The notes: generated by a model from the sequence alone, not told the origin. A stretch of DNA of 64,000 nucleotides from Sulfuricurvum sp. (GCF_023229695.1 NZ_JALNYS010000010.1:62001-126000), one strand, 5' to 3'. Numbered from the stretch's first letter, positions 42,928-51,732 are shown. Numbers and translations: made by a program.

Positions 42928-43059
42928 TATACCGTCTATCTTTAACTGTACATATGCATTTTGTCATCCCGTACTTGATACGGGATCTATTTCTTGCATT
43001 GGATTTTGTGTCGTAGCACGGAATGACGAGAGTATGCCTAGCTAATAAAGTTTGGTATA
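42928..43059 (-). repeat. 132-bp MITE-like element, copy 1
   Basis: Ends are TATACC and GGTATA. Inside are two 8-bp hairpins, ATCCCGTA-CTTGA-TACGGGAT and ATTCCGTG-TCGTAG-CACGGAAT in approximate form (this copy has CATTGGATTTTG changes in the second). An inverted copy of the same length lies at 56816-56947. No protein is encoded. Confidence 0.85.
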
Positions 43060-43084
43060 AGCTAAAAAAGCCAACCTGAAGCTC

Positions 43085-43105
43085 CCCGTATCTTTCGGAT
43101 ACGGG
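43085..43105 (+). repeat. Hairpin of the dispersed repeat family with compensatory change (copy F)
   Basis: CCCGTATC-TTTCG-GATACGGG. Compared with the other copies (CCCGCATC / GATGCGGG) one C-G pair is replaced by T-A on both arms, keeping the stem. Confidence 0.8.
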
Positions 43106-43232
43106 AGCAAAGTTTCCCTTTTCGCACGTGTTTAAACAAAATGCATAAGGTCAGTTATTCAGGGACTTTTCCGACTTTTAAGCCAATATATTATATTCTG
43201 TGAAAATTTATATTATTCCGCAAAGGCATCCG

Positions 43233-44363
43233 TTGAGAATCCTCCATTTCTCCGACACCCAGCTGGGGTTTAACGATCTTGACATTACCGACGAGACCGG
43301 TATCAATCAGCGTGAAGCCGATTTTTACGATGCCTTTACTCAGGTGATCGATGCGATACTCGAAACCAAACCCGATTACGTCATCCACACCGGCGACCTC
43401 TTTCACCGCCCTCACCCCTCCAACCGTGCCATCAGCTTTTGTCTGACACAGCTCAAACGTCTTAGTGTCGCTCAGATCCCGACGATCATCATCGCGGGAA
43501 ACCACTCGACCCCCCGCACCCGCTCCGCCTCCCCGATCCTCGCCGCTCTGCGGACCCTCGATCACATCTATCCCGTATTTGAAGAGCGTTATGAGAAAGT
43601 CGTATTTGATGATATCACCTTCCACTGCATCCCCCATATCAACGACGAAGCGGCCAATTTCGCGGCGATCGAAGAGTGCGAAGCCTCGGTGGATGAGGAT
43701 AAGCGCAATATCATGATGCTCCACTGCTCCGTCGGGGCGCAGTTTATGATGGAGGAGTATGGCGAGCGGGTGTATCCGCGTGAAAAAGAGGATCTGTTTG
43801 AAAAAATGGATTACGTCGCCCTCGGACACTGGCACGGATTTGGGAGTGTCGGAAAACACCCTAACGTCTACTATGCCGGATCGAGCGAGCGGACCAGCAG
43901 CGCCGATGCCCGTAACGACAAGGGATACGCCCTCATTACACTGGGAGAGAGCCTTGAGGTGACATTTCATCCTATCACTCTCCGTCCCAGTCACCGCCTC
44001 CGTATCGATGCCGGGGAATCAGCGGATATTTTCGACACCCTACGCTCTCGTGGTGCATCATTAGACGTTGAGGGGGCGCTTCTCTCCGTCACGATCGAAA
44101 ACCTGAGCGCGACCCAATCGATCGACATTGCCAACCGCGATATCGAAGGGTGTTTCCCTACCGCACTCAATGTTCAAGTGCAACGTAAGTTCCGACGTAG
44201 TGAAGCTTCCGCCGCGACGGAGAGCGTGAACGCCGCCTCGTTGCAGGAATATTTCGGAGCGTTCTTGGAAGAGCAGAGTTCTACACCCGAAGAGTTCACC
44301 CGTCTAAATTCCAAAGTTTCGACACTCTTTGCACGCTATGACGAGGTTAATAATGACGCTTGA
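43233..44363 (+). CDS. sbcD: SbcD-like metallophosphoesterase (Mre11 family nuclease)
   Basis: 376 residues from a TTG with AAAGG six bases upstream, giving MRILHFSDTQLGF, which matches the SbcD N-terminus; a GTG at 43200 is the alternative. The phosphoesterase motifs follow in order: HFSDTQLG, HTGDLFH, IIAGNHSTPR, MLHCSVG and LGHWHGFGSV. With SbcC it forms an ATP-dependent nuclease that opens hairpins and trims blocked DNA ends. The stop overlaps the sbcC start by 11 bases. Confidence 0.9.
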   Translation: MRILHFSDTQLGFNDLDITDETGINQREADFYDAFTQVIDAILETKPDYVIHTGDLFHRPHPSNRAISFCLTQLKRLSVAQIPTIIIAGNHSTPRTRSASPILAALRTLDHIYPVFEERYEKVVFDDITFHCIPHINDEAANFAAIEECEASVDEDKRNIMMLHCSVGAQFMMEEYGERVYPREKEDLFEKMDYVALGHWHGFGSVGKHPNVYYAGSSERTSSADARNDKGYALITLGESLEVTFHPITLRPSHRLRIDAGESADIFDTLRSRGASLDVEGALLSVTIENLSATQSIDIANRDIEGCFPTALNVQVQRKFRRSEASAATESVNAASLQEYFGAFLEEQSSTPEEFTRLNSKVSTLFARYDEVNNDA

Positions 44364-46710
44364 ATCGCTCAAACTCCAGAACTTCAAACGCTACGCCTCG
44401 TATGAGATCACTTTTGAGAGCGGTCTGTGCGGCATCCTCGGACGTAACGGTCGTGGGAAATCAACGATCTTTGATGGGGTATTCTTCGCCCTTTACGGGG
44501 AAAACCGAACAGACAAAAAATTAATCCCCACCGCCGGAAGCACCGGAGGGGTCAAAGTCGAGCTGAACTTTGAGATCGAGGGGAAAAGCTACACCGCGAT
44601 ACGAGAGTTTCGAGGCAAAGCCCTCACCGCCTACGCCACCCTCAAAGAGGGGGATGCGTCTATCGCCACGGGAGCCAAAGAGGTGACCGCCTCCGTCACC
44701 AAACTGCTGGGGATGGGGAAAGAGGCGTTTTTACACACGGTCTTCGCCTCCCAAAAAGAGCTGACGGCTCTGAGCTCCATGAAAAACGACGAGCGCAAAG
44801 CGATGATGCGCCGATTGCTGGGATTGGAGAAGATTGACAAAATCGAGGAGATGATCCGCGAGGAGCTGCGCGAACTCAACCGCGAACTCAAAAATGCTTC
44901 GGGCTTCTTGCTCAGTGACGACGTTCTCAAACAGCACCGCGACGATCTGGCTTCCAAAACCGCCCTCTCCCAGAGCCTCGAAGCGAACCTCAAAACCCTC
45001 ACCGAGGAATCACTAAAACTCAAAACCGCCTACGAAGCCGCCAAAGCACTCGTAGAGACCCACCAGAGGGCCAAAGAGGAGCGGCAAAAGAAACTCGATA
45101 CCCTCGAAAAAGGACAACAGACCCTAACCCTCCACCAAAAACAGCTCATCGAACTCGAAACAGAGCTAAAAACCCTCAATGCCCACCAAAGCCATTACAC
45201 GGCACAACTACCTCTCAAAACGCAACTTTCATCATTGGAACACTCGCTAAAAGCTCAGGACGAGCTAAAAACCAAATTCCTCCAAAAAGCAGGTTTGGAA
45301 AAAGAACAAGAGGAGTTGCGAAAAGGGTACACTGCACGCAAAGAGGAGGTGGCACAGCTCACCAAAACAATCATGCCGCTGGAGGATCTGCAAAAACAGC
45401 TCCAAAGTGATCAAACCGCCCTCGCAGAGCTCAAAGCGACCCTTCTGAAACTCGACACCGAGATCACCGCCCTCACCTCTGAGATCGGCTCCCACCGCTC
45501 CAATATCGCCAAAGTGACCAAACAGGTCGCCACAATCACCGATCTGGGACGGGAATCCTCCTGCCCCACCTGCACCCGTCCTCTGATGGAGCAGTATGAC
45601 AGTGTCCTCACCTCGCTCCACACTGAGATCAATGAGGTCTACCAAAAGCAGATCGATCTCCTGCAACTGCGCCTCAACGCCCTGAGCGAGCAAAAAGCCT
45701 CTTCTCAAAAGACAAGCGACGAGGCACAGCTCAAATGCAATACAGTTCAAACCCAAATCGCCCTCCTGCTGAGCAAATCCAAAGACCTCCTCAAAGCCCA
45801 AGAGCTGTTCCGTGAGGTCGAAACACGGGGGATGAGTAACAAAGCCGCCCTTGCTGAGCTTGGGAGCATCACCTACGATGAAAACGCCCACAATGCACTC
45901 AAAGAACAGTATCAAGCTCTCAAACCGCAGGTGGAAGAGCTCATCAAACTCGAAGCCCTCATCGCCACCATCCCGATGAAAACCGAAGCGCTTCAAGCGC
46001 TCCAAACCCAGATCAAAACCGATGAGGCTTCTATCGCTTCATTCCAAGCCCTGATCGCCGCCGATACCTACAAAGAGCAGAGCCATACCGAAGCGATTGC
46101 CCATGCCAAAGCTTCCGAAACCGCAAAAGATGCCAAAGGGGTCGAACTGAACGGCTTAGTGCTAGAGCAGACCAACATCCGCCGCGACATCGAAGCGATC
46201 GACAAAGAGATCAAGCGGGACGAGGCACAGCGAGCCTCTCTGAAAGCCAGAGAAAACGACCGCGATGACTACGAGAAACTCAAAGCGGTCATGAGTGAGT
46301 TCAAAACCCATATCAATGCCCGCGTCGCCCCCCGCATCGGTGAAGTCGCCAGCGAGATGTACAGCCGCATCACCCGCGGACGCTATCAGCACATCGAGGT
46401 CTCTCCCGAATTCGACTTTTACATCTACGACAACGGCGAACGCTACCCCATCGAGCGGTTCAGCGGCGGAGAGATCGATCTCGCCAATCTCGTACTCCGT
46501 ATCGCCATCTCCAAAACACTGGGGGAACTCAGCGGCGGCGGTAATATCGGGTTTTTAGCCTTCGACGAGGTATTCGGCTCCCAAGACGAGGAACGGCGCA
46601 TCCAGATCATGGAAGCGTTTCACACGATCAGCGAATCGTATCGGCAGATATTTCTGATCTCTCATGAAACGGAGATCAAGGAGATGTTTGAGAGAGTGGT
46701 GGAGTTGTAA
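44353..46710 (+). CDS. sbcC: SbcC-like SMC-type ATPase (Rad50 family)
   Basis: 785 residues. Walker A GRNGRGKST at 30-38, Q-loop region ASQKELTALSS, then long coiled coils around a zinc hook CPTC (C404-C407), and at the C-terminus signature RFSGGEIDLANLVLRIA, Walker B IGFLAFDEVFGSQDEE and the final KEMFERVVEL. It tethers DNA ends and gates SbcD. The ATG at 44353 fits GAGGTT upstream. The last 126 bases (46585-46710) are copied, in whole or part, behind each of the next genes. Confidence 0.92.
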   Translation: MTLESLKLQNFKRYASYEITFESGLCGILGRNGRGKSTIFDGVFFALYGENRTDKKLIPTAGSTGGVKVELNFEIEGKSYTAIREFRGKALTAYATLKEGDASIATGAKEVTASVTKLLGMGKEAFLHTVFASQKELTALSSMKNDERKAMMRRLLGLEKIDKIEEMIREELRELNRELKNASGFLLSDDVLKQHRDDLASKTALSQSLEANLKTLTEESLKLKTAYEAAKALVETHQRAKEERQKKLDTLEKGQQTLTLHQKQLIELETELKTLNAHQSHYTAQLPLKTQLSSLEHSLKAQDELKTKFLQKAGLEKEQEELRKGYTARKEEVAQLTKTIMPLEDLQKQLQSDQTALAELKATLLKLDTEITALTSEIGSHRSNIAKVTKQVATITDLGRESSCPTCTRPLMEQYDSVLTSLHTEINEVYQKQIDLLQLRLNALSEQKASSQKTSDEAQLKCNTVQTQIALLLSKSKDLLKAQELFREVETRGMSNKAALAELGSITYDENAHNALKEQYQALKPQVEELIKLEALIATIPMKTEALQALQTQIKTDEASIASFQALIAADTYKEQSHTEAIAHAKASETAKDAKGVELNGLVLEQTNIRRDIEAIDKEIKRDEAQRASLKARENDRDDYEKLKAVMSEFKTHINARVAPRIGEVASEMYSRITRGRYQHIEVSPEFDFYIYDNGERYPIERFSGGEIDLANLVLRIAISKTLGELSGGGNIGFLAFDEVFGSQDEERRIQIMEAFHTISESYRQIFLISHETEIKEMFERVVEL

Positions 46711-46712
46711 AT

Positions 46713-47642
46713 ATGAATGAAATAGTAACAACCGAAAAAAGAAAACAGATGCAATCAGCGGATGTGGTCATATACAATACGGGAGAAATTGAACTTAAAA
46801 TACCTCTCAATGATAATGATATATGGCTCAGTGCAAACGATATAGCAAGCATATTTGGCGTGAACCGTCCGGCAATCGTAAAGCACATCGGCAATATTTA
46901 CAAAACGGATGAACTGAGTAAAAATACAACCTGTTCCATTTTGGAACAACTTGCACCAGACGGTAAACTACGAAATATGAACTTTTATAATCTTGATATG
47001 ATTATCTCGGTGGGCTACAGGATTAACTCAAAAAAAGCAACAAAATTTAGACAGTGGGCGAATGGAGTTCTTAAAAACTATATTCAAAACGGATATGTAT
47101 TAAACAGTACAAAACTCACAGAGCAGAAAATAACTCTTTTAGAAAATGATTTGAAACTACTTCAAACCAAAATGAAAAATAAACAACTCCAAACAGACGA
47201 AAAAATCAACAAACTTTTTGAAGCCATAGAAGAAAAATCGATCAAACCGACGCAAGGTATTTTCTACGACGGAGAGGTTTACGATGCCTATCTTTTTGTC
47301 TCAGACCTTATAAAAAGTGCTAAGAAAAGTATCGTCCTCGTCGATAATTACCTCGATGAGAGTGTATTGACCATGCTCTCCAAAAGAGCCCCCGATGTCA
47401 CCGCCACCCTCTACACCAAAAACATCACGCCGCAATTAGAACTCGACCTCAAAAAATACAATGCCCAATACCCCAAAATCACCCTCAAAAAGTTCGATGC
47501 CTCGCACGACCGATTCCTCATCCTCGATAGCAAAGAGCTTTACCACATAGGAGCAAGCTTAAAAGATTTAGGGAAAAAATGGTTCGCTTTTTCGAAGTTT
47601 GAGAGGGAGAGTTTTGATATTTTGAGCAGATTAGAGAGGTGA
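46713..47642 (+). CDS. RhuM-like DNA-binding domain fused to PLD-like C-terminal domain
   Basis: 309 residues. The N-terminal 130 residues are the RhuM/Virulence_RhuM domain (DVVIYNTGEIELKI, IWLSANDIASIFGVNR, LDMIISVGYRINSKKATKFRQWA), found in phage and pathogenicity-island proteins. A coiled coil leads to a C-terminal domain from about 170 (GIFYDGEVYDAYLFVSDL, VDNYLDESVL, SHDRFLILDSKELYHIGASL) that resembles a phospholipase-D-type domain, with HDR in place of HxK. Starts two bases after sbcC, so it is likely cotranscribed. Its C-terminal domain is nearly identical at DNA level to that of the next gene. Confidence 0.82.
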   Translation: MNEIVTTEKRKQMQSADVVIYNTGEIELKIPLNDNDIWLSANDIASIFGVNRPAIVKHIGNIYKTDELSKNTTCSILEQLAPDGKLRNMNFYNLDMIISVGYRINSKKATKFRQWANGVLKNYIQNGYVLNSTKLTEQKITLLENDLKLLQTKMKNKQLQTDEKINKLFEAIEEKSIKPTQGIFYDGEVYDAYLFVSDLIKSAKKSIVLVDNYLDESVLTMLSKRAPDVTATLYTKNITPQLELDLKKYNAQYPKITLKKFDASHDRFLILDSKELYHIGASLKDLGKKWFAFSKFERESFDILSRLER

Positions 47643-47791
47643 TGGGAATGGTGTTTAAAAGTCACGACGAGGAACGGCGGATCCAGATCATGGAAGCGTT
47701 TCACACGATCAGCGAATCGTATCGACAGATATTTCTAATCTCTCATGAAACGGAGATCAAGGAGATGTTTGAGAGAGTGGTGGAGTTATAA
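47642..47791 (+). pseudogene. sbcC 3'-end duplicate (copy 2), 49-codon open frame
   Basis: 47666-47791 repeats 46585-46710 with only a few changes and keeps the sbcC reading frame to the stop (EMFERVVEL). The frame opens with an ATG that overlaps the preceding stop (TGATG), so it could be translated as a 49-residue peptide. The following ATATGAATGAAAT start region is also shared with the region after sbcC. Not a functional SbcC (no Walker or signature motifs). Confidence 0.85.
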
Positions 47792-47793
47792 AT

Positions 47794-48669
47794 ATGAATG
47801 AAATCGTAACAATGGACGAAGAAAACATCAAAACCAAAATCTTCACCGTCAGAGGGTTGCAAGTGATGCTTGATCGGGATTTGGCAGAGCTTTATGAAGT
47901 GGAGACAAAAGTTTTCAATCAAGCAGTCAAAAGAAATGAGAATAGATTTCCCGATGATTTTAGATTTCAGCTGACAACTACGGAAAAAAATGAACTGGTC
48001 ACAAATTGTGACCGGTTCCATTCACTCAAACATTCAAGCACAAACCCTTATGCATTCACCGAACAAGGGGTATCCATGCTCAGTGCCGTTTTAAAAAGCG
48101 ATATTGCCGTCGATATCAGTGTAAAAATCATCCGAAGCTTTGTAGCCATGAGAAAACTCATCTCCAATAACGCACTTATATATCAAAGACTCGAAACATT
48201 AGAGCAAAAACAATTCTCCAACGATGAAAAATTCAACAAGCTTTTTGAAGCCATAGAAGAAAAATCGATCAAGCCGACGCAAGGTATTTTCTACGACGGA
48301 GAGGTGTACGATGCCTATCTCTTCGTCTCAGACCTTATCAAAAGTGCTAAGAAAAGTATCGTGATTGTCGATAATTACCTCGATGAGAGTGTTTTAACCA
48401 TGCTCTCCAAAAGAGCCCCCGATGTCACCGCCACCCTCTACACCAAAAACATCACGCCGCAATTAGAACTTGACCTCAAAAAACACAACGCCCAATACCC
48501 CAAAATCACCCTCAAAAAGTTCGACGCCTCGCACGACCGATTCCTCATCCTCGATGGCAAAGAGCTCTACCACATAGGAGCCAGTCTCAAAGATTTAGGA
48601 AAAAAATGGTTCGCTTTTTCGAAATTTGAGAGGGAGAGTTTTGATATTTTGAGTAGGTTGGAGGGGTGA
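47794..48669 (+). CDS. ORF6N-domain protein with the same PLD-like C-terminal domain
   Basis: 291 residues. The N-terminal ORF6N domain (TVRGLQVMLDRDLAELYEVET, FNQAVKRNENRFPDDFRFQL, YAFTEQGVSMLSAVL) is a phage-type DNA-binding or antirepressor module. From about residue 150 the protein is nearly identical to the RhuM-type neighbour (GIFYDGEVYDAYLFVSDL to the end). At DNA level 48241-48669 matches 47214-47642. The two genes therefore share one C-terminal module behind different DNA-binding heads. Confidence 0.85.
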   Translation: MNEIVTMDEENIKTKIFTVRGLQVMLDRDLAELYEVETKVFNQAVKRNENRFPDDFRFQLTTTEKNELVTNCDRFHSLKHSSTNPYAFTEQGVSMLSAVLKSDIAVDISVKIIRSFVAMRKLISNNALIYQRLETLEQKQFSNDEKFNKLFEAIEEKSIKPTQGIFYDGEVYDAYLFVSDLIKSAKKSIVIVDNYLDESVLTMLSKRAPDVTATLYTKNITPQLELDLKKHNAQYPKITLKKFDASHDRFLILDGKELYHIGASLKDLGKKWFAFSKFERESFDILSRLEG

Positions 48670-48770
48670 TGGAAGCGTTTCACACGATCAGCGAATCGTA
48701 TCGGCAGATATTTTTGATCTCTCAGAAAAGGGAGATTAAAAAGATGTTTGAGAGAGTGGTGGAGTTGTAA
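48669..48770 (+). pseudogene. sbcC 3'-end duplicate (copy 3), 33-codon open frame
   Basis: Opens with ATG overlapping the previous stop (TGATG) and reads MEAFHTISESYRQIFLIS to EMFERVVEL-like end (KMFERVVEL), in the sbcC frame. Several changes (for example QKREIKK) mark it as more diverged than copy 2. Its 22-base spacer leads directly to the KilA-N gene. Confidence 0.8.
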
Positions 48771-48791
48771 AAAAAATGAAAGGAAGCCCTG

Positions 48792-49616
48792 ATGCCTAAC
48801 ATAACAGTTCTGGAACATAGCGTCACCGTCAACAAAGAAGACTACATCTCCCTGACGGATATCGCAAAATACAAAGACGGCAGCGAGGCCAACGACATTA
48901 TCCGAAACTGGCTTCGCAATCGAAACACCATCGAATTTCTGGGAATCTGGGAACAGCTCTACAACCCCGATTTTAAACCCGTCGAATTCGACGGGTTTAG
49001 AAAAGAGGCGGGGTTGAACAGCTTTACACTAAGCCCTGCAAAGTGGGTCGAAGCGACCAACGCCATCGGTATCGTCTCGAAATCGGGCCGCTACGGCGGA
49101 ACCTACGCCCATAAAGACATCGCATTCGAATTCGCATCGTGGATTTCGGTGGAGTTCAAGCTCTACCTTATCAAAGAGTTCCAACGTCTCAAAGACGAAG
49201 AGCAAAAGCAGCTGGGATGGGATATCCGCCGAAACCTGACCAAGATCAACTACCGTATCCATACCGACGCCATAAAAACCAATCTGATCCCCGAAACACT
49301 TACGCCGCAGCAAACGAGCCTCGTTTATGCCAGCGAGGCAGATATCTTGAACATGGCGCTGTTTGGAATGACGGCTAAAACGTGGCGCGAATCCAACCCT
49401 GATAAGCAGGGCAATATTCGAGACGATGCCGATATGAGCCAACTGGTCTGTCTGGCGAATCTGGAAACGCTCAACGCACTGTTTATCCAAGACGGGCTGT
49501 CACAGCAAGAACGGCTGCAAAGGCTAAACACCATTGCTATCGAGCAGATGCGGATTTTGAATGAAAACAGTATCAAGCGGTTGGCGGAGATGTTTGAGAG
49601 AGTGGTGGAGCTTTAA
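48792..49616 (+). CDS. KilA-N domain protein ending in the SbcC C-terminal peptide
   Basis: 274 residues. The KilA-N DNA-binding domain occupies about 5-130 (DYISLTDIAKYKDGSEANDI, IRNWLRNRNTIEFLG, GLNSFTLSPAKWVE, TYAHKDIAFEFASWIS). A helical region follows (QQTSLVYASEADILNMALFG, LNTIAIEQMRIL). The last nine residues, EMFERVVEL, are exactly those of SbcC and come from a fourth sbcC-tail copy fused in frame. Likely a transcriptional regulator or antirepressor-type protein. Confidence 0.85.
   Translation: MPNITVLEHSVTVNKEDYISLTDIAKYKDGSEANDIIRNWLRNRNTIEFLGIWEQLYNPDFKPVEFDGFRKEAGLNSFTLSPAKWVEATNAIGIVSKSGRYGGTYAHKDIAFEFASWISVEFKLYLIKEFQRLKDEEQKQLGWDIRRNLTKINYRIHTDAIKTNLIPETLTPQQTSLVYASEADILNMALFGMTAKTWRESNPDKQGNIRDDADMSQLVCLANLETLNALFIQDGLSQQERLQRLNTIAIEQMRILNENSIKRLAEMFERVVEL
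49587..49616 (+). repeat. sbcC 3'-end duplicate (copy 4), fused to the KilA-N gene
   Basis: GAGATGTTTGAGAGAGTGG and TGGAG are identical to the end of sbcC (46681 onward); only the last codons differ (CTT instead of TTG). It is the shortest of the four copies. Confidence 0.75.
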
Positions 49617-49617
49617 T

Positions 49618-51732
49618 ATGCAAAAAGATCAAATGAAGTTTATTACGGTAAAAAATTATCTTGCACAGAATAATTCGTATTTATTATTTCTTGATAAGTC
49701 ATTTTCTCATATAAAGAACTTAGATCAAACTATTGAATTGAATAATGATTTTTTTATTTTATGTAACAATTTTAGCAAGAACACTGAATTAGAATTATAT
49801 ATTACACTAAATGACTTTTTTAATAATCATCAACTATTTCCCTACGATGAAACTGATATACGAATTCCTATAAAAGTTTTACTGTCTATGGCCACAAGTG
49901 TTATTCCTTTAATGAATAGCATCGGAAATATTCCGATATCGTTCTTTATTATTCATAGTGCCATTGATTATGGCGTAAGCCTTCATATTCCTCATCATAC
50001 ATATCATTATAACATTCAAAATACTCTTATTTGTCTATTTGAGATACAAAAAATGGTTCCAGATAAAATTGATAATTATTTTTGCATTTTTCTAACATAC
50101 ATGATTTTATATGCAAAAAAGTATAGTACTGACTATCATTTAGTAAATGACCTAATATATAATATCAGACAAGTCCCAAGCTTATTAGAATCAATTTCTA
50201 TTGAATATTTTTATCATTTTTTATGTCAAGTATTGGATTGGTGCTATGATAATAAGCATAATGATTTTGAAACATTTTTTTACATTTTAGACAATATAAG
50301 AAAAAGTGCAAATGATGAAACAACTGATATTGCAATAGAGTTATGTTTATTTAGATATAGATCAATGGTTGATGAAAACTATGATTACAAGGCTCTTGAA
50401 GAATTTTACGTTAAAAATAAAGAGGATATCAGATTAATCGATAAACTTAGAGTATTATCTGAACTCTTTTTAAAGTTAGATCGAGATACATATTTACATT
50501 TATTTTCAGATGAAATTGCAAAATTAGATACAAATGATTTAATACAGATGATTGAAGATATTCATCCAAATGTTTTTTCAGCTTACCTAATCAATTTAGC
50601 TTTTTATAAAAATGAAGATTTTTTGAATTTTTTACATATTACTTATGGCTGTCCGTCAGATATTTTAAAAATGACAGCTATTTATATTCACTCAAACAAT
50701 GCAACATATATTTTGGAAAAGTCTATTAACAAGCTAGATATTTCTGATTATGATTTACACTTTAATATCATTCAATACATTAATGAAATTAATAATTTAG
50801 GCATTACTGTTTTTGGAGAATCAATTGAACAAAAATTATCTGCGAAATATCAAGCACATAGGGAAAACAAGCCAGATGAAAAATACAAAACTATAGAAAT
50901 AAAGTTAATTGAAAGTATTGAAAAGTACTATTTTATTCATGCGCATACTTTTGATGACAGTATAAAATTTATATTGCCAATGCAACAAATCAGAGTCCCT
51001 CTACAACAATTACTTTTTAAAAAATATAATAAATTATTTCCTATCATTAAAATCGTCGATAAAGAAGTTATTCCTGAAAAGAAGCTCGAAAAAGTCATCC
51101 ATGTAGTTCTTTCAGTATCAGGGACTTTAGATCAAGAAAAAGAAGTAATTGAGTATTTAAACACATTAACTGATAATATAGAATTTGAGTATAAATATAT
51201 TGATAATTTTGAAGAATTATTGAGCATTTTAAAATCAGATATATATACAGTGATTTCAATTACTACACATGGCGAAGTGGATACAAGAAACCCATTGAAT
51301 AATGTCATTAAAGTTGGTAATGAACAAATACCATGGTATCTGTTTGAGCCGAATACATATAATTTAAATAATCAACGATTGCTTTACTTAAACATCTGTG
51401 ATTCTGGTCACTTTTCCTTGAAAAATGGTTTTATCTTAGAATCATTTTCGACATATTTGACAAATAGCAATCAAGCTACAGTATCACACATGTGGCCTGT
51501 AAAGCAAGATTATTCAAGCACTTTTTTGATGATTTTTTTGCATCATTTAATTTCGGCAAGTAGTTTTAAGGAAGCATATACATCAACACTATCACTAGCT
51601 ATAGACGATAGGTTTGATTCCTATATCAGATATAATAATTTAGAAGATATTGAATTATTTAAAATTTTTCAAAATGCTTCTTTATATAAAAAAAGTATTA
51701 CTCATTGGGGATCACTTTTGTATCAAGAATGA
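49618..51732 (+). CDS. CHAT-domain (caspase-like) protease with large helical N-terminal region
   Basis: 704 residues, very AT-rich compared with all neighbours, so almost certainly acquired. The C-terminal 200 residues are a CHAT protease: VISITTHGEV with catalytic-type His551, LLYLNICDSG with Cys594, then VSHMWPVKQDYSSTFLMIFL. CHAT proteases in bacteria are effectors of several anti-phage and cell-death systems, where they cut a partner protein on infection. The 500-residue N-terminal part is helical and I recognise no repeats or sensor domain. No gasdermin-like or CRISPR gene is close. ATG at 49618 overlaps the KilA-N stop region. Confidence 0.82.
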   Translation: MQKDQMKFITVKNYLAQNNSYLLFLDKSFSHIKNLDQTIELNNDFFILCNNFSKNTELELYITLNDFFNNHQLFPYDETDIRIPIKVLLSMATSVIPLMNSIGNIPISFFIIHSAIDYGVSLHIPHHTYHYNIQNTLICLFEIQKMVPDKIDNYFCIFLTYMILYAKKYSTDYHLVNDLIYNIRQVPSLLESISIEYFYHFLCQVLDWCYDNKHNDFETFFYILDNIRKSANDETTDIAIELCLFRYRSMVDENYDYKALEEFYVKNKEDIRLIDKLRVLSELFLKLDRDTYLHLFSDEIAKLDTNDLIQMIEDIHPNVFSAYLINLAFYKNEDFLNFLHITYGCPSDILKMTAIYIHSNNATYILEKSINKLDISDYDLHFNIIQYINEINNLGITVFGESIEQKLSAKYQAHRENKPDEKYKTIEIKLIESIEKYYFIHAHTFDDSIKFILPMQQIRVPLQQLLFKKYNKLFPIIKIVDKEVIPEKKLEKVIHVVLSVSGTLDQEKEVIEYLNTLTDNIEFEYKYIDNFEELLSILKSDIYTVISITTHGEVDTRNPLNNVIKVGNEQIPWYLFEPNTYNLNNQRLLYLNICDSGHFSLKNGFILESFSTYLTNSNQATVSHMWPVKQDYSSTFLMIFLHHLISASSFKEAYTSTLSLAIDDRFDSYIRYNNLEDIELFKIFQNASLYKKSITHWGSLLYQE

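Larger units (their letters stand above)
42886..43232. other. 347-base gap made of two repeat families
   Basis: Contains the 132-bp MITE-like element (42928-43059), the variant hairpin of the dispersed family (43085-43105) and a block (about 43120-43165) that recurs at 56.95-57.0 kb. The final 60 bases are the leader of sbcD. Confidence 0.7.

Noticed and set aside
46585..49616. Prophage, because of RhuM, ORF6N and KilA-N domains
   Set aside because: No integrase, terminase, capsid, tail or lysis genes are seen. These domains also occur in non-phage accessory regions.
49618..51732. Gasdermin or type III-E CRISPR (Craspase-like) partner for the CHAT protease
   Set aside because: No gasdermin-like small gene and no gRAMP or CRISPR array in the surrounding 10 kb.
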